DNA of 64,000 nucleotides, from positions 1 to 64,000 of the forward strand of contig JAXLQK010000016.1 in the NCBI GenBank assembly GCA_046331665.1. Reading direction: 5' to 3'. A program made the translations under genes and the position numbers. Below, piece after piece: positions 8,171 through 16,891 of the stretch; position 1 is the stretch's first letter; each line of letters starts with the position of its first letter. The DNA is from CAWBAT01 sp046331665 (GTDB lineage: Bacteria; Acidobacteriota; Terriglobia; Versatilivoradales; Versatilivoraceae). The notes under the pieces were generated by a model, which saw nothing but the letters and a program-made list of their open reading frames with translations, made no database searches and was not told the origin of the DNA.

Positions 8171-8878
8171 TTAGGAGAGTATGGGGTTGACGATATCCAG
8201 GAGCTCCGAAAATTGGTGGATGAGAAAATCTGGCTGCAAACCTTTTAAGGTCTCGCTGGCTAACCCGTAAGTGACCGCGCAGGTTGCTACCCGGGCATTT
8301 TCCCCGGTGGCCACATCGATTTTGGAATCACCCACCATCAGGGTCCGCTGACGGCTGATGCGTGTTTCCTTCAGGATTTGCTCAATCCCCATGGGGTGCG
8401 GTTTCTTCTGTTCGAAACTGTCCCCGCCATAAATCCGGACGAATCGGTCCCCAATGTTGAGCCCCTCAAGAATCGTCACACTAAGTTCAACAGGCTTGTT
8501 GGACAATACAGCCAATTGACAGGAGGAGAACTCTTGCAAGGTGTTGTCGACTTCCGGATAGAGGACGGTGTGGTCGAGGAGGTGTTGACGGTAGTGATCC
8601 AGAAAGATATGAAGAGCGGTTTTCACCGCCTCTTCGTTCAATCCTTCGCCCAGCGCGCGGCGGATCAGCAGGGCAGCCCCATCGCCAATGTAGCTGAAGA
8701 TCAGATCATGAGGCAACGTTGGGAGGCCCATCTGCTGACGGGTGAAATTTACACTGTTCGCCAAATCGATTCTTGAATCGATGAGCGTCCCATCCAGATC
8801 GAAGACCAAGAGATCAAAATTTTGTCCCAAGGGGCCCTTCCTTACGGCAGTCCGCGCCGCTTCCGAGGCGCAAGCCAT
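8171..8878 (-). CDS. gph: phosphoglycolate phosphatase-like HAD hydrolase
   Basis: 235 residues. HAD motif I is DLLVFDLDGTLIDS, with the two catalytic Asp in DLD. Motif II is AVLSNKPVEL and motif III/IV is MVGDSKIDVATGENA. The Gph-type cap begins DLIFSYIGDGAALLIRRAL. It likely removes phosphate from 2-phosphoglycolate or a similar small phosphoester. The ATG at 8878 overlaps a TATAAT-like sequence on the same strand (8876-8881). A TTG at 8830 with GGAAGGGG just before it would give the shorter N-terminus usual in the family (MGQNFDLLVFDLDGT), so the true start may be there. It is the first gene of the gph-ABC group and divergent from mtnA. Confidence 0.85.
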   Translation of the reverse strand: MACASEAARTAVRKGPLGQNFDLLVFDLDGTLIDSRIDLANSVNFTRQQMGLPTLPHDLIFSYIGDGAALLIRRALGEGLNEEAVKTALHIFLDHYRQHLLDHTVLYPEVDNTLQEFSSCQLAVLSNKPVELSVTILEGLNIGDRFVRIYGGDSFEQKKPHPMGIEQILKETRISRQRTLMVGDSKIDVATGENARVATCAVTYGLASETLKGLQPDFLIHQFSELLDIVNPILS

Positions 8879-8982
8879 TATAGGTATTCTGGCGAAATTG
8901 AGAAGAGAATTCCAGGTCCCGCTGTGCTATTCTTTTCGGGTTTTGTAATGAGGGTGCCACCTAAGAGCGGGGGATTTCTGGA

Positions 8983-10026
8983 ATGTTCAAGACATTGGAA
9001 TGGACAGCCGATGGGGTTGTCATGATCGACCAACGCAAATTACCCGGTGAAGAAGTCTACCCGGTTTTCAGGAATTACCACGAGGTTGCCCAGGCCATCA
9101 AAGACATGGTGGTGCGAGGTGCCCCGGCAATCGGCGTCGCAGCCGCCATGGGGGTTGCGTTGGGAGCTCGAGAGATCCAGACGAAAGACCCTCAGGAATT
9201 CGCAAGGGAATTTGAAGCCATATGCAAGACTCTGTCGGAAACACGACCGACTGCGGTTAATCTCTTTTGGGCCATCGAGCGCATGCGGAAATGCTGTAAA
9301 CGTTTTTTGGCTGAGGGCGACCTCGACAAGCTTAAAGAACTCCTGCGAGAGGAAGCTCTGCGTATATATGAGGAAGACATTACACTGAATCGCCGGATGG
9401 GAGCCCATGGCGCTGGTTTGCTGAAGTCTGAGAGCCGGGTCCTCACCCACTGCAATGCTGGAGCTCTTGCCACTGCGGGGTTCGGTACTGCGTTAGGGGT
9501 CATTCGGGCAGCCGTGGAACAAGGGAAGCAGCTGCATGTTTTTGCCGATGAGACCCGGCCGTTTCTCCAGGGGGCTCGCTTAACGGCATGGGAACTTCAA
9601 AAAGACCACATTCCAGTGACCTTAATTACGGACAACATGGCCGGATATTTTTTGAAGAAGGGTCATATCGATTGCGTCATCGTCGGGGCAGACCGTATTG
9701 CGGCTAATGGAGATGTGGCAAACAAGATCGGCACGTATTCGGTGGCTGTTCTGGCAAAAGAGAATGGGATTCCCTTTTACGTGGCCGCTCCTATCTCGAC
9801 CTTGGATCTCTCGTTGCCTACAGGAGAGCAGATTCCAATTGAACAACGTCCCCGGCAGGAAGTTACTCACTTTGGGTCGAAGCCTGTGGCTCCCGAGGGG
9901 ATCGAAGTCGAAAATCCGGCTTTTGACGTGACTCCGCATCGTTACATCACCGCCATCATCACGGAATTGGGAATTGCTCGCCCACCTTTTGTCAAAGCCC
10001 TGCGCGAACTGGCTCAAGGAAGTTGA
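8983..10026 (+). CDS. mtnA: S-methyl-5-thioribose-1-phosphate isomerase
   Basis: 347 residues, the full length of the family. It converts methylthioribose-1-phosphate to methylthioribulose-1-phosphate in the methionine salvage pathway. Visible signatures are MVVRGAPAIGVAAAMG, the catalytic Cys in THCNAGALATAGFGTALG, the Asp in IVGADRIAANGDVANKIGT, and NPAFDVTPHRYI near the C-terminus. MtnA is related to eIF2B subunits, but the Cys/Asp pair identifies the isomerase. It stands alone on the plus strand with no other mtn genes near it. Only a weak GGGGGA precedes the ATG. Confidence 0.95.
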   Translation: MFKTLEWTADGVVMIDQRKLPGEEVYPVFRNYHEVAQAIKDMVVRGAPAIGVAAAMGVALGAREIQTKDPQEFAREFEAICKTLSETRPTAVNLFWAIERMRKCCKRFLAEGDLDKLKELLREEALRIYEEDITLNRRMGAHGAGLLKSESRVLTHCNAGALATAGFGTALGVIRAAVEQGKQLHVFADETRPFLQGARLTAWELQKDHIPVTLITDNMAGYFLKKGHIDCVIVGADRIAANGDVANKIGTYSVAVLAKENGIPFYVAAPISTLDLSLPTGEQIPIEQRPRQEVTHFGSKPVAPEGIEVENPAFDVTPHRYITAIITELGIARPPFVKALRELAQGS

Positions 10027-10164
10027 AAGGGCACTCATCGAAAGGTGGCGAGTGGATTTGCGATGACGGGGCATCCGATGAAGTTGATCGGTTGCATTGC
10101 CATTCGTCTTGAGTGGCCGAAAGATCGAAATCGTTGATCGATCTGTTGACGTAGTTCTGTGGGG

Positions 10165-10584
10165 TTAGTCGAGCTGAGAACCTTCAAATTCCTTAATTTT
10201 TGCACGAACTTCTGAGGGAATGGGGCGCGAGCGTTGGGTCTCATGATCGAAGAACACCTGGACTGTCTTCCCCTCGGCCACTAGACTTCCTGAAACGGAA
10301 TGGGTTACTTGGTAGTCGAATACAAAACTTGAATTCTTCAGCAGGGAAACACGAACGGCGATTCGCAAGAGGTCCCCAAGACGGGCCTGCACGCGGTAAT
10401 CACACTCCGCTCGGACCACCAAAAACCGGATATCCAGGTACGGGTTTTCCCCAAACACTGATTTCCAATAATGCATGCGAGCAACTTCAAAATAAGTGAG
10501 GAAGACAGCATTATTGACGTGTCCAAAGGCGTCCAGATCGCGAAATCGGACTTCCAAGTCGGTTGAGAAATTGAATTGAGCCAT
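10165..10584 (-). CDS. acyl-CoA thioesterase, YbgC/FadM hotdog family
   Basis: 139 residues from the ATG at 10584, the usual length of the family. The frame is open for 46 more codons, but these lie in an AT-rich repeated stretch and lack similarity. The N-terminal motif VRFRDLDAFGHVNNAVFLTYFE contains the catalytic Asp and the GHVNN loop of 4-hydroxybenzoyl-CoA thioesterase-type enzymes. It hydrolyses an acyl-CoA or acyl-ACP of unknown chain length. It faces mtnA tail to tail. Confidence 0.85.
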   Translation of the reverse strand: MAQFNFSTDLEVRFRDLDAFGHVNNAVFLTYFEVARMHYWKSVFGENPYLDIRFLVVRAECDYRVQARLGDLLRIAVRVSLLKNSSFVFDYQVTHSVSGSLVAEGKTVQVFFDHETQRSRPIPSEVRAKIKEFEGSQLD

Positions 10585-10740
10585 AACCAAATGTCGAATA
10601 TCGATTGACGAGTGCCGATTGTGTTGGGAAACAATCGACATTTCCGTTGCAATTAGTTTTGAGCTTTGAATTTGGAATCTTGCCGACTCTATACTTTTCA
10701 AAAGGGGCTGCTCAATCGGCATTCGGTACTCGAAATTCCG
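10585..10740. repeat. intergenic stretch of degenerate TCGA-rich short repeats
   Basis: Short words related to TCGATATTCGACATT, CAATCGACATT and TCGGCATTCGGTACTCG recur here on both strands. One inverted pair, CCGATTGT...ACAATCG, lies around 10616-10637. The stretch resembles the decayed 'ATTCGAxATTCG' filler seen between genes in many high-copy intergenic repeats. No gene is supported. Confidence 0.35.
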
Positions 10741-10745
10741 CAGCC

Positions 10746-11165
10746 TTATCGCACGCCCTCCCCTTCCTGGTGTCCCGGGTAGACTGCCATTCCGCCCACC
10801 AAGTTGTATAGGGTCTTGAATTCTTTGGCCCCCAGGAAATTACATGCCTGCAGGCTGCGCATTCCGTGTTCGCAAACGACGAGAGTCGGTTTGGTGGAAT
10901 CCAGTTCTTTGTAGCGGCCTGCCAATTGCGGGAGCGGGATCAAAATCGCGGAGGGAATGCGGTGATCACGATATTCGTATTCAAATCGAACGTCCAAGAC
11001 CTGAACCTCTCCTTGAGCCATTAGGGAAATGGCCTCATCGGGAGAGATATCCTGAAACGAATTAAACGAGAATTCTTCCTTGCGAAAGTGTGTGGGAGGG
11101 ATGTATTCGGGAGCAGGTGCCTCTTCCCGCTTTTTCTTCCCAAACCATTGGCTCAAAAATCCCAT
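10746..11165 (-). CDS. rhodanese-like domain protein
   Basis: 139 residues: a basic N-terminus (MGFLSQWFGKKKRE) followed by one rhodanese domain. SPDEAISLMAQGEVQVLDVRFEYEYRDHRIPSA is the N-terminal rhodanese pattern (DVR), and VVCEHGMRS is the active-site loop with the persulfide-forming Cys. It may carry sulfane sulfur, for example to the E1-type enzyme at 348-1382, but that link is only speculation based on both being sulfur-transfer proteins in one window. The next gene lies 105 bp upstream. Confidence 0.85.
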   Translation of the reverse strand: MGFLSQWFGKKKREEAPAPEYIPPTHFRKEEFSFNSFQDISPDEAISLMAQGEVQVLDVRFEYEYRDHRIPSAILIPLPQLAGRYKELDSTKPTLVVCEHGMRSLQACNFLGAKEFKTLYNLVGGMAVYPGHQEGEGVR

Positions 11166-11270
11166 CGATCGACCTCCTAGTTGAGCTAATACTCATTCAC
11201 CCTCTGAAATATACCCTCTTGGCTTGGGGATTCCAAACTTGATCGTTCTTGCCAATCTCTTGGAGGGGAC

Positions 11271-12379
11271 CTAAGGCGCCTGAAAAGTCGATCCGCTCTG
11301 GACAAAAGGGAGACTTGAAACGGTGGCGCTCAGGATGGAATTCGAGTGCCCGATCTGCAAGGTGGTTCCAGGGTCCCAGGCCTCACGGCGAAGGAATCCA
11401 AGGGCAATCGGACAATGAAGAGCAATGGACGGGACGCTCGACGTCACCCAACCGATTTCGACCTCATCCTTGAAGATTCTGTCTCCTTTGCCGGCGGGGA
11501 GATCTCCCTTAATGAGCAGCCCGCTCAACCGCTTCTGAACCTGGCCTCGATAGGTGATTCGAGCCACCGATTCCTGACCAATGTAACAACCTTTGGTCAG
11601 GCTGATTGCATTCTTTTCCATCCCAACCTCGAGAGGCAAGGTTTTCTCATCCATGTCGAAACCGTACCAAGGAATACCAGCCTCAACCCGAATGATATTC
11701 GAAGCTATGAAGCCGATGGGGCGCGCTTCGAACGGTTTGCCAGCCTCTAATAGATTGTTCCAGAGGCGAACCATCTGGGAGCTTGGCGCGATCAAATCAA
11801 AACCTTGGTCCGTAGAACGATGGACCCTGCAAATTCTAACCGGAATACCGAAAAGATTTTGTTCCTGGTGATCGTATGGTTGCGAGCCTATTTTCAGACT
11901 GGGCAATAGATTCTCCAGGAATCGCGGAGAGTCTTTGCCTTGCAATGAGAGGATGGAAAGGTCGTCAGACCGGTCCGTAAGTACGGGGCGATCCCCAATC
12001 ACATATTTTCGAGGGCCGCAGGGATTTGATCTCTCAAGCTCGAGTCGATCGTCAGCCAAAAAGAGTCTTCAAGGCAATATACCCGCATGTCGCCAAGCAA
12101 TCGTCCTTGTGGGGTCAGAAAACCGGCATAACAACCTCTTCCAGGCTCCAATTGTTTGATGTCATTGGTAAGCATCCCGTGCAGGAATCGCGTCCGATCA
12201 TCTCCGCTGACTTCGATGATTCCAGACTGTGTACAGTCCAGCAACCTGATTGCATTTTGAAGTGCCTGGTACTCTTCACTGACCCCGGTGAAGGTCTCTG
12301 GGACTTCCCATCCAAACAGATCTGTAAATTGAGCTCCTGCCGAGAGGTGAGTTTCATAGAGTGTGGACCGTTTCAACAT
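11271..12379 (-). CDS. ygfZ: folate-binding protein YgfZ (GcvT-like), one frameshift
   Basis: Two overlapping frames together encode one YgfZ. The first (start ATG 12379, LYETHLSAGAQFTDLFGWEVP) runs to ...IPAALENM and stops at 12001. The second continues with YVIGDRPVLTDRSDDLS and includes the family signature KGCYIGQE. The frames join at the A4 run at 12006-12009 (minus-strand GAAAAT), where one extra A restores the protein. YgfZ binds tetrahydrofolate and assists repair or assembly of certain Fe-S enzymes. The N-terminal frame also stays open up to an ATG at 12571 that overlaps the gatB stop, but those 64 residues look non-coding. The lesion may be real or an assembly indel. Confidence 0.8.
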
Positions 12380-12567
12380 GGGCAGACGACCCTGTTCGTC
12401 AGTGTTCCAAAATCCCTTAGGGGAGGGCCGCACAGAAGAAAAGTCAAAATTGACCTGTTTCCCAGACCGATTCCAATCGCAATCGATCTTTTCGTTGAGA
12501 GATGAGCAAGCTTGGGAGGGGATGGCATGAACCCGGATAGAGCCGTCAAATCGATCCCGATGCCGTT

Positions 12568-14006
12568 TCATGATTGCAAGAGAGACTTAAGCAATTCGTT
12601 AACGAGCTGAGGATTAGCCTGGCCTTTCGTCGCTTTCATCACTTGTCCAACCAGAAAGCCAAACGACGCCGTCTTTCCACTTCGAAATTGTTCAACCGTT
12701 TTTGCATTGGCAGCGAGCACATCCCGGATGATACTTTCCAGCTCGCTCTTATTGGTGATTTGCTTCAAGCCCTTTTCGGCAATGACTTGTTGAGGGGTTT
12801 TCTTTTCTCGGAACATCACCTCAAATACGTCTTTGCCCATCTTCCCTGAAATGTCACCACTTTCAATGAGCTTGATTAACTCAGCCAAGGCTTCTGGGGA
12901 GACCGGAGATGCCTCGATTTCAAGATTAAATTCCTTCAGATCTCTCAACAAGTCTCCCATCATCCAGTTCGAAGCCGCCTTCGGGCTTTGAGATAATGCG
13001 GCGGTTTGTTCATAAAAATTGGCCAAAGATTGGGAAGCGGTAAGCACTCCTGCATCGTAGTCCGGGATGCCATATTGGCTGACAAAGCGATTCTTCTTGG
13101 CTTCAGGAAGTTCTGGCATCGATGCCCGAATTTCACGTTCCCAACCCTCGCTGACAACGAGCGGCGGCAGATCCGGTTCGGGAAAATACCGGTAGTCATG
13201 GGCTTCCTCTTTACTTCGCATGGAGACCGTCCGCTGCTCTGCTGTATTCCACAGCCGGGTTTCTTGAACGATTTTCCCCCTTCCTCCAAGGTTTGAATTT
13301 GGCGGGCGATTTCATATTCCAATGCCTTCTGCAGGAAACGGAAGCTATTCAGATTCTTGAGCTCCGTTTTTGTGCCTAGCTTGCTTTCCCCGACCGGGCG
13401 GACGGAAACATTGGCGTCGCAACGCAAACTTCCTTCTTCCATATTCCCATCGCAGACACCCAAATATTCCAGGATAATTTTCAATCGCGTCAGGTATTCG
13501 TAGGCTTCAGCCGGCGAATGGAGATCGGGGTCGCTGACAATTTCAATCAAGGGGGTCCCGCTCCGGTTGAGATCAATGTAGCTGTTCCGACTGGAGTCCA
13601 CAAACCCGTCGTGGATGGATTTGCCCGCATCTTCCTCCAAGTGAATACGCTTGATTCCAATGCGCCGCGGAGACCCGTTCCCGCTAATGAGGATGTGTCC
13701 ATGCTCCGACAAAGGGCGATCAAACTGCGAGATTTGGTAGCCCTTGGGAAGATCCGGATAGAAATAATTTTTGCGGGCAAAAATGGAAACCCGATTAATT
13801 TGACATTCAAATGCCGCGGCGGCCTTCACGGCCATCACAACGGCGGATCGATTGAGAACAGGCAGGGCACCGGGGAATCCCAGGCAAACGGGGCAAACAT
13901 TCGTATTGGGAGGAGCCCCGAATTGCGTGGAGCAGGAGCAGAAGATCTTCGTTTTTGTAAGAAGCTGGGCATGGACTTCCAGCCCAATGACAGGTTCATA
14001 TGGCAT
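12568..14006 (-). CDS. gatB: aspartyl/glutamyl-tRNA amidotransferase subunit B, one frameshift
   Basis: The N-terminal frame (MPYEPVIGLEVHAQLLT, CPVCLGFPGALPVLN, zinc Cys pairs, HLEEDAGKSIHD) and the C-terminal frame (MRSKEEAHDYRYFPEPDLPP, GatB/Yqey tail PQLVNELLKSLL) together give about 479 residues, the normal GatB length. They join at the minus-strand run GGGGGAAAATC (T4 at 13272-13275), where one added A restores EEGGKIVQETRLWNTAEQ. GatB transfers ammonia from GatA and amidates Glu-tRNA(Gln) or Asp-tRNA(Asn). It is normally essential in bacteria lacking GlnRS or AsnRS, so a real null is unlikely. A sequencing indel or slippage is more plausible. No gatA or gatC is in the window. Confidence 0.88.
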
Positions 14007-14129
14007 AGGTCACAGATAATCGGTCTTGAGGAATTAAAGTTGGTTAAAATCTATCGTTTCGTTTGAGATTCGAGGCAAGGAAGGAACTCAACCAGTTCTA
14101 TTTTAAATGGATTTTTACCCTGGGTCAGG

Positions 14130-14831
14130 TCAACGCAGCCAACCCGGCTGAACCCCTGCTTTCCGGGCTTCTTCTTCCAGTGCATTCATCTGGGTCTGCA
14201 ATTTTTCTTTTTCTTGAATGAGAGCTTTTCTCTGGTCTCCAAAAGTGGCCAGGATCACGGGAGTATACGTCTCAAATCCAATCTTAATTCCCTCCGATTT
14301 CCCGCTTTTCGTTTTCTCGTCAAGATCCGCGATCGCCTTGTCCACTCGACCCATTTTCGCTCGCAAATCGTCTGCTCGCTTTCGCCAATAGGCCTCGGAT
14401 TGTGGATTCTCACCTACTGCCGTCCCGTTTTCTCGCGTCCCCGCAGGATGCGATGGCTGGGGACCATTCACGACCTGCCCATTACTGGCAGGAGGATTTG
14501 AAAGTGATGCTTCTGTCCCGATATCATCATTTGTCAAAACACGCTTTGACTTGGCAGGGGGAGGTGCAGAATTTCCTTTGTTGGCTTCTTCTGTTGCCCG
14601 TAAGTCTATCTGTGAGATGGGGATGGTTCGGAATTTTCCCTGCGAATCATTGAACCGATATTGTCCTTCCATCGAAACGGGTTTGGAAGAGGCTTCCACG
14701 CGTGTCCCATCTTTCAAAATAATGATCGAACCGCCCCAAACATGAGCAACCCCCGACAAAAGTAAGACCAGAATTAATGGTAGAGACAATGGCCATCGAG
14801 CCAGACTCCCTTTCCTTAAAGAGCATTTCAT
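14130..14831 (-). CDS. secreted coiled-coil protein of unknown function
   Basis: 233 residues. There is a signal peptide (about 1-33, LSLPLILVLLLSGVAHVWG), then a short beta domain GSIIILKDGTRVEASSKPV, a low-complexity Pro/Asn linker with KRVLTNDDI, and a C-terminal charged coiled coil starting YWRKRADDLRAKM and ending in RKAGVQPGWLR. This layout (xVLTNDDL motif plus a coiled coil ending in PGW.R) is one I associate with hypothetical proteins of Acidobacteriota. Role unknown; probably periplasmic. It lies upstream of gatB on the same strand, 123 bp away. Confidence 0.7.
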   Translation of the reverse strand: MKCSLRKGSLARWPLSLPLILVLLLSGVAHVWGGSIIILKDGTRVEASSKPVSMEGQYRFNDSQGKFRTIPISQIDLRATEEANKGNSAPPPAKSKRVLTNDDIGTEASLSNPPASNGQVVNGPQPSHPAGTRENGTAVGENPQSEAYWRKRADDLRAKMGRVDKAIADLDEKTKSGKSEGIKIGFETYTPVILATFGDQRKALIQEKEKLQTQMNALEEEARKAGVQPGWLR

Positions 14832-15253
14832 CGCTGCACCGCCAGGAAGTTTAATCTAGTGATATTGATTACTCAATTTCTTTTTCGGTTTTCTGGTCAA
14901 CGGAGGTTAGTCTGGGTCAGGACCTTCCGCCATCTTCTTGAAATTGAACCCTCTAATTGCACCCTCCCCTGCCAGTGATTCTGGTAATGGCATGCATCTG
15001 AGTTACTCGATGAAAGACCTGCAATTCAACAGATGTGCGGGCAATGAATCCTCCCCGGACGTGACAAAGCTGGTGATGAGTGGGGGGCTCTAAACCGGTG
15101 ATCCATTGCGCCCGTTGAGCTCAAGAGCTTTACTAAAGGTTGGCGATTGATTAGCATCGGATGAGAACAATTTTAGGTGAGACCTTGGAAATTAACTATG
15201 AAGTCCGAATGCAGGACGTGGATCCGCATTTTGCGCCAATCTAAGGCCTCTTG
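14832..15253. other. intergenic region between divergent genes
   Basis: 422 bp between the minus-strand secreted protein and tilS. No gene, RNA or clear promoter is recognised. GC content is mixed and there is no long inverted repeat. Confidence 0.5.
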
Positions 15254-16660
15254 ATGAAGATTCTCGAGCAATTTCTCCTGACCATCCGTTCTTATCAAAT
15301 GATTGATCGAGGCGATTGTGTGGTTGTTGCCGTATCAGGGGGGGCCGATTCGGTAGCTCTTCTCGAATTGCTGGGAGCCATTCAAGCGGAGTATCAGCTG
15401 GAGTTGATCGTGGCTCATCTTAACCACCAATTGAGGGGCGAGGAATCTGATGCCGATGAAGCATTTATCAGAAATTTGGCCCGGCAAAAATCCCTGTCTT
15501 GCATTGTCGATAGAATTCCCCCGAGTTTACTTCAAGCCAGACCGCAAGGAAACTTGGAGGCCAGGCTTCGAGGCTTTCGACATCAATTCCTAAAACGATG
15601 TGCGCGGGAGAATCGGGCGCAGAAGATAGCACTCGGACACACGCTCAATGATCAGGCCGAAACCTTTCTCATGCGCTTGATCCGCGGCGGAGGAACCCTC
15701 GGGCTTTCTTCCATCCCTCCCACCCGTAAAGATGGGGTAATTCACCCTCTGCTTTCAATTCGTCGCGATGAAATATTGGGGTTTCTCCAAGAGGGCGGAA
15801 TCGGATGGAGGGAAGATAAATCCAATCTGGACCTCCATTTTTTCCGGAATCAGGTTCGTCATTTGCTCATCCCGTCGCTGCAGAGTTACAACCCCAATAT
15901 TCTGGAACGGCTGAGTCGTTCTGCGGATATTCTTCGTGAGGACCAGGCATCTTTGATGCAATTGACGGAAGATTTTTGCACCCAGTGGGTATCCCGTGAA
16001 GGATCGAAAAACGTGGTGGAAGCAAGCCGAGTCGCATCTCTTCCTCGCGGGTTACAAAGAAACTTGTTTCGCCGCCTCCTGCAAGCAGGTGTCAGCGGAA
16101 CTGCGGGTACAAAGATGCTGACGGCCTGGGACTATGACTCATTGGCGCCTCTCCTGGAAAAAGGGAAAAGTGGTAAGCATTTGGAGCTCGGGGGGGTAAG
16201 GGTTGAAAGAGAATTTGAAAAGTTAGTCTTTAGCCCACTTGCCCACCAGATTGCCGACTTCAAGTTTGATTTGGCCCTTCCCGTCCCCGGTGAAGTCGAG
16301 CTTGCTCGGTTGGGGGTTGGTTTTCGCACCCGAACCCAGCCCGCTACACGACTTCCTAACTTCATCAACCAATGGGAATTATTTCTTACGAATGAAGAAA
16401 TGGCGGTAGGTTTGAGGATTCGAAATTGGGAGGCTGGCGACTCTTATTTCCCCCGCGGATCTTTTTCGCCAAAAAAACTCAAAGAACTTTTTGCCCGGAA
16501 GAAAATCCCCAAGGGAAAAAGATCTTCTTGGCCGGTGGTGACGTTAATGGGGAAGATTGTTTTTGCCAAAGACCTTATGGTTGCGGCGGAAATGCTGGAT
16601 CGTCGTGAAACCGATTCATGCCATCGAGTGATCGTGGAAGAATTTTCCCTACAATCCTAG
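15254..16660 (+). CDS. tilS: tRNA(Ile)-lysidine synthetase
   Basis: 468 residues. The PP-loop ATPase motif SGGADS lies at 28-33, and HLNHQLRGEESDADEAF and LGHTLNDQAETFLMRLIRGGG are TilS-specific. The substrate-binding C-terminal domain ends in GDSYFPRGSFSPKKLKELFARKKIP. The enzyme attaches lysine to C34 of the CAU anticodon of tRNA(Ile2) so that it reads AUA, which is essential in nearly all bacteria. The ATG at 15254 was preferred over the TTG one codon earlier because AAGG lies eight bases upstream. It precedes ftsH, as in many bacteria. Confidence 0.95.
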   Translation: MKILEQFLLTIRSYQMIDRGDCVVVAVSGGADSVALLELLGAIQAEYQLELIVAHLNHQLRGEESDADEAFIRNLARQKSLSCIVDRIPPSLLQARPQGNLEARLRGFRHQFLKRCARENRAQKIALGHTLNDQAETFLMRLIRGGGTLGLSSIPPTRKDGVIHPLLSIRRDEILGFLQEGGIGWREDKSNLDLHFFRNQVRHLLIPSLQSYNPNILERLSRSADILREDQASLMQLTEDFCTQWVSREGSKNVVEASRVASLPRGLQRNLFRRLLQAGVSGTAGTKMLTAWDYDSLAPLLEKGKSGKHLELGGVRVEREFEKLVFSPLAHQIADFKFDLALPVPGEVELARLGVGFRTRTQPATRLPNFINQWELFLTNEEMAVGLRIRNWEAGDSYFPRGSFSPKKLKELFARKKIPKGKRSSWPVVTLMGKIVFAKDLMVAAEMLDRRETDSCHRVIVEEFSLQS

Positions 16661-16828
16661 CTGGGACTTTGCCTTTTGACCCACGAAGTCTTAAATCTTC
16701 GAGGATGACGGCCGAATAATAACTTGAGGTCTAAGTCATGGGCAGTTTATATGGAAACCTCATTTTCCCTTTTGTTTCGATAGATTTGATTCGAATAAAT
16801 AGCGGAAAAGTGGTATGTTACGAAAGGG

Positions 16829-16834
16829 TATAAT
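16829..16834 (+). promoter_or_regulatory. possible -10 element upstream of ftsH
   Basis: A perfect TATAAT 58 bp before the ftsH start. No good -35 hexamer lies at the right distance, so the assignment is tentative. Confidence 0.3.
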
Positions 16835-16891
16835 CTCCTGGTGCGTTGGTAATCGCCTACATCGAAACTGGACTTTTTGCGGGAGGGCTTT

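Noticed and set aside
12001..13280. Programmed frameshifting in gatB and ygfZ
   Set aside because: There is no slippery heptamer with a downstream stop-proximal structure or internal Shine-Dalgarno that I can see, and gatB is not a known recoded gene; an indel is the simpler explanation.
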